Assembly: GCA_013398275.1 (NCBI GenBank)
Contig: VZSE01002064.1
Span: 507,755 to 571,754 of the forward strand
DNA: 64,000 nucleotides
Direction: 5' to 3'
Source of the DNA: Promerops cafer
Lineage: Eukaryota > Chordata > Aves > Passeriformes > Nectariniidae
The translations under genes were made by a program, and so were the position numbers. Below the pieces are notes generated by a model, which saw only the letters and a program-made list of their open reading frames with translations, was not told where the DNA came from and did no database searches. Below are positions 60,546 to 64,000 of the stretch, piece after piece; position 1 is the first letter of the stretch, and each line of letters starts with the position of its first letter.

Positions 60546-63500
60546 TTCATCTAATTTTCTTTAGAAAAGACAGAAGTGCCTAATACAGTAAACACAATTA
60601 TTCCAGAGCACTTAATGGAGGGCTAACAAAATGGATAACTTGACAAGCTTATAAAAGCTGTATAAATATAGCAAAGTATGTAAACTGCAATGTTTTTCAT
60701 TAGAAAGTAATAGAAATGCAAATTGATTTCATAGAAAGTACTCAAAATAAGGGTTTTTTTTCTGCAAAATTGTTTTCTTATTGTGAGACATCAATGTGGT
60801 AATGCCCCAAGAAACAACAGGCATCCTTCCGTTGGCTTAGTTCTAAGAAAATAGGGATTTTCCCAGGAGCAAACCAGCACAGATTATGATACAGCTCTAT
60901 TGCTTCTAGTAAAAGCTGTTTAGTACTTTGACTATCTTCCAGACAAATTTCCAATAATAAACCAGAAAACATTTGCTAGATCTATTTCACATAGGCCTTC
61001 TCTACATGGACACACCCTCTAGCTCTCAAACTTGAATTTCATTTTTAAGTATACTGCATTCTTCTACAGAGGGACACCATTCATCTTATCTGGAAGATGA
61101 TTTTCAATTGAGGCAGATACAGGGAGATCCAAGGAAAGTAACTTTTGGAAGTCAAGAATAGATTAAGTGGCTGATGAAGAAGTAAAAACATAAGCTCTTG
61201 GACTGCTGTTGGATTCTGACTTCAGCTATCTTCTGCAGCTGTGAGTTCTTCTGGTGCTCCCATGAAATGAGATGAATAGCTGCATAGACAAACTCCCAGA
61301 CTATGAGTGAATGTGGTGTATTGTTTGAGGGCTAACATTGTCTCTTAGAGGCAAATGCAAGAATTAGACTGGACAGTGAACAGCTTTATAGTCCCACTCT
61401 TCTCCTTGGCAGCTGGGCCTTGTGTTTCAGAATCTAAGCCCTTACTCTAAATAAATTTTATCTAGATCTTACTATAATACCCTGTCAAACACGAATAAAT
61501 ATAAACATTATTTATATTAATGGCAAATACACAATGGATCTCTGTGCACTGGGGATAGCTTGGACTGTGCTGATACAGAATTTGGTGAAGGACCTAGCTC
61601 AGTGCCAAAGATGGCATAGAGAGAGATTAGCTGACTAATTCAGCCTCACACCTCTCCTGGTCCAGGAATTTTGGCTCTGTTTACATGACTGACACCATCG
61701 TAAAGAACAGACATGCCATGAGTCTTCATGGCAGGATCAAACAAGAGTACTGAGAGTTATGAATTGTGTCTACTTGTAGTAAAGCATTAGAACCTTCTCC
61801 AAGGTAAAGGGACCCCTAACAACTGTCAAAATTATGAACTACTTTATTGTCAATTAAAGGGTACGAGAAAGGAAACAGACAAACACACTCTAACATCTGC
61901 ATAATGTCTGGCATCTTGTTTGTTTGATCGTAAACTGTGTTATCTTATTTTGGTGTCATTGCTGGAAATAGATTAGATTCTATCTGAAGCATTGTATTGG
62001 GACTTTTTGCTTTCTCTGAGAACTACTCAGAACCAGATTTTCAAAATATGACATCTATTTTTCAGGTACAATTTGAGCATTGCTTTTTCTGCAAGCAAAT
62101 GATAAAATATACAGATATGCATACAAACCTCAGCTGTATGTGCTAACTGAATACAAACTAAGCACAAACAGGCTTTTACAGATGTAAATTCTATCATTTG
62201 CTTGTACAAGTGACAGTGATAAACAACCACACACACCAGTGATTTGCATACACAGAGCTGAAGTTTAGCTTTGAGTGCTTTTTGAGACCTTAAGTGTCAT
62301 ACCCTGTTGACAGCATATTTGACCTGAGAACTTCAGCTTTTAAATCAAAACATTTCCTTGCAACTTCAGTTTATTTTCTTTATATCCATTACCATGTCTA
62401 TTTATTTTTAATCTGTCATCAAAACATCTATCTTTGAATGGTTAGGCTGACTGGTGTGTTTTGCTGAGCTATTGCTAATATGCTGAGAGGCATTGCTGTT
62501 TAAGTACATTTGCTTAATTTTGGATCTAATTCTATTCATTTTGCAATGATTGGACATTTTTCCATTGGCTCTTTTGATTGTACATTCCTTGGGGCAGGGA
62601 TGTGTCTTCCATTGTTTTTTTGTGAGTGAACTACCAGTGATGGTGTCCAAGAAATACAAGTAGACAATAACCTATTCTTTCAAGGAACAAAAAGATGTTC
62701 TTTTTGATGCATTCATCTTTCATCTCTCTTGAGTTTGCCATTCAAAGTCAGAAAACTGTTTGTAGGATTTTTAATTTTCATCAGTTTCCTAGGTTTTTGC
62801 ATCTTCTAGTCTTCTCATTTCCTCATTAATTATCTTCACTATTGTATTCATTAATACTCACTCCTTCAAATGTCTATTTTAAACTCTACAATTCTGAGTA
62901 GAAAAATTTAAAATATTTTTTTCAAGTTGCTTTTTGAAGATATATGATATCCCACTCAGCAAAGGTTTCTTTCAAATTTTTACTCTGTGGGGCTTTCTTT
63001 CTCTGTAGTATCCAACAAAAGCATAAATAATGAAAACATGGCTTTTACAATTGAGGAGACATCGCTAGCTCCAAAGTATAGATACATTGAAACCATTTAT
63101 GGAATTTGAAATTATTTTGGAAAGGGGAAGTTCTGAATTTGGTGTTTCCCCTTCAGAACCAAGTCCTTTATTTCACCTTGTAGTTGTAAAACTGGCATCA
63201 AAACAGGTTTATCATAGGCAGAGACAGCAAAGTCAGACTATTTTCTAAATATTAATTAAAGTGTTGAAGACTATACTGTTTTAATACTTGCTCTCTGTCT
63301 CATTGGATTCAACCAGTTACAGGTTAAGACCTGAATATAGTGGACAGCACTGGAAGATCCTGTACTCAAGTCCCAGCAGTTGAATAGAAGAGTTGATAAT
63401 GTATATGCTTCTTATCAATTCTTAGCCTTAAGAAGATGTGATGAATTGTGTTCAGTCTTATTTATGCTTAACACTTTGGGTTTTTTTACTCTAAGATGTT

Positions 63501-64000
63501 TGATGAATTTAGCTGTGTTTCCAGTCTGCAGAAGGAACAAGGAGAGAATGGGGCATATCTCAGCAGGACCAGAGAGCCAGCAGAAGTTGAAAGAAGTAGT
63601 CAAATTGAGCAGTATGCATTAATTTAAGAATTAAAAGCAGAAATGTTTTAAGAATGTGGGTTTGTGCATATTGTTTACATAGATACTACCAAATGGATTA
63701 CTCATCTATTTTCATTAACAAGAAAATTCTCCAGTCTTCATTTTGACAGTTTTAAACAAAACCCATCATCCCAGTTCAAAATTGTATTTGCATATGTATA
63801 TATGCAGTCTGCTACAAAAAAAAAAAAAAAAAAAAAAAAAAAATGTTTTTAGAAATTTAATTTTTTTTGNAAAAGATGCTATTAGCACATTGAATTTTTA
63901 TGCTTCACCCTACTACAAGAGACAGAAGCTATGAAAAGAGATTGGGAAAGAAAAAAACCAAGAAAAAAAGGGATTGCTGGAGCTAAACAGATAACTGTTC
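60546..64000. other. AT-rich non-coding stretch to the window end
   Basis: No exon or transposon recognised. It contains the 28-A run at 63,816-63,843 and a single-N joint at 63,870. Confidence 0.5.
63816..63843. repeat. Poly(A) run, 28 bases
   Basis: Uninterrupted run of 28 A followed 26 bases later by an unresolved base. Homopolymers this long often stop short-read assembly, which probably explains the N. Confidence 0.95.

Noticed and set aside
1..64000. tRNA, rRNA, CRISPR array or prokaryotic operon signals
   Set aside because: None found. The repeats present are transposons and simple repeats of a vertebrate genome, and no regularly spaced identical repeats occur.

Overview
The window looks like AT-rich vertebrate nuclear DNA from a bird, possibly a songbird or another neoavian. 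The main evidence is the repeat content. There are at least twelve CR1 LINE pieces, several with the diagnostic 3' end (a GATGATCT-like block, then TTCCAAC, then ATTCTATG-type repeats). There are also two solo-LTR-like elements of types I associate with avian endogenous retroviruses. There are no bacterial-style genes. Almost every open reading frame here is chance or transposon-derived, so most of the window is intergenic or intronic.

Layout. 1-7.1 kb: AT-rich, no exon recognised, one CR1 tail. 7.15-8.35 kb: a small CpG-rich block (about 7.42-7.85 kb) with GC boxes and a ZNF143/SBS-like site, wedged between two CR1 copies whose 3' ends both face it. 8.35-12.25 kb: mostly unassigned, with one CR1 tail and an ERV-type LTR on the minus strand. 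12.89-13.56 kb: a second, larger CpG island with several GC boxes and a CRE-like site. 13.56-20 kb: a 241-nt splice-bounded open exon at 17,548-17,788 (+) whose translation resembles the CW zinc finger of ZCWPW2, and two much weaker collinear candidate exons. 21.35-22.24 kb: a plus-strand LTR. 24-64 kb: non-coding DNA with scattered CR1 pieces (some very old), simple repeats, palindromes and possible conserved non-coding stretches.

How it fits together (inference). In mammals AZI2 and ZCWPW2 lie head to head, with RBMS3 beyond ZCWPW2. The second CpG island could be the AZI2/ZCWPW2 promoter region, with AZI2 running off to the left and the gene desert towards RBMS3 on the right. No AZI2 or RBMS3 exon was recognised, so this placement rests mainly on one exon. 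That exon has lost one zinc-binding cysteine and aromatic-cage tryptophans but keeps an open frame and good splice sites. This fits a vestigial or decaying ZCWPW2 in a lineage that lacks PRDM9, and it is the most interesting item in the window.

Assembly quality: three single-N joints (7585, 47202, 63870). The one at 47202 is flanked by a near-perfect duplication and is probably a false duplication.
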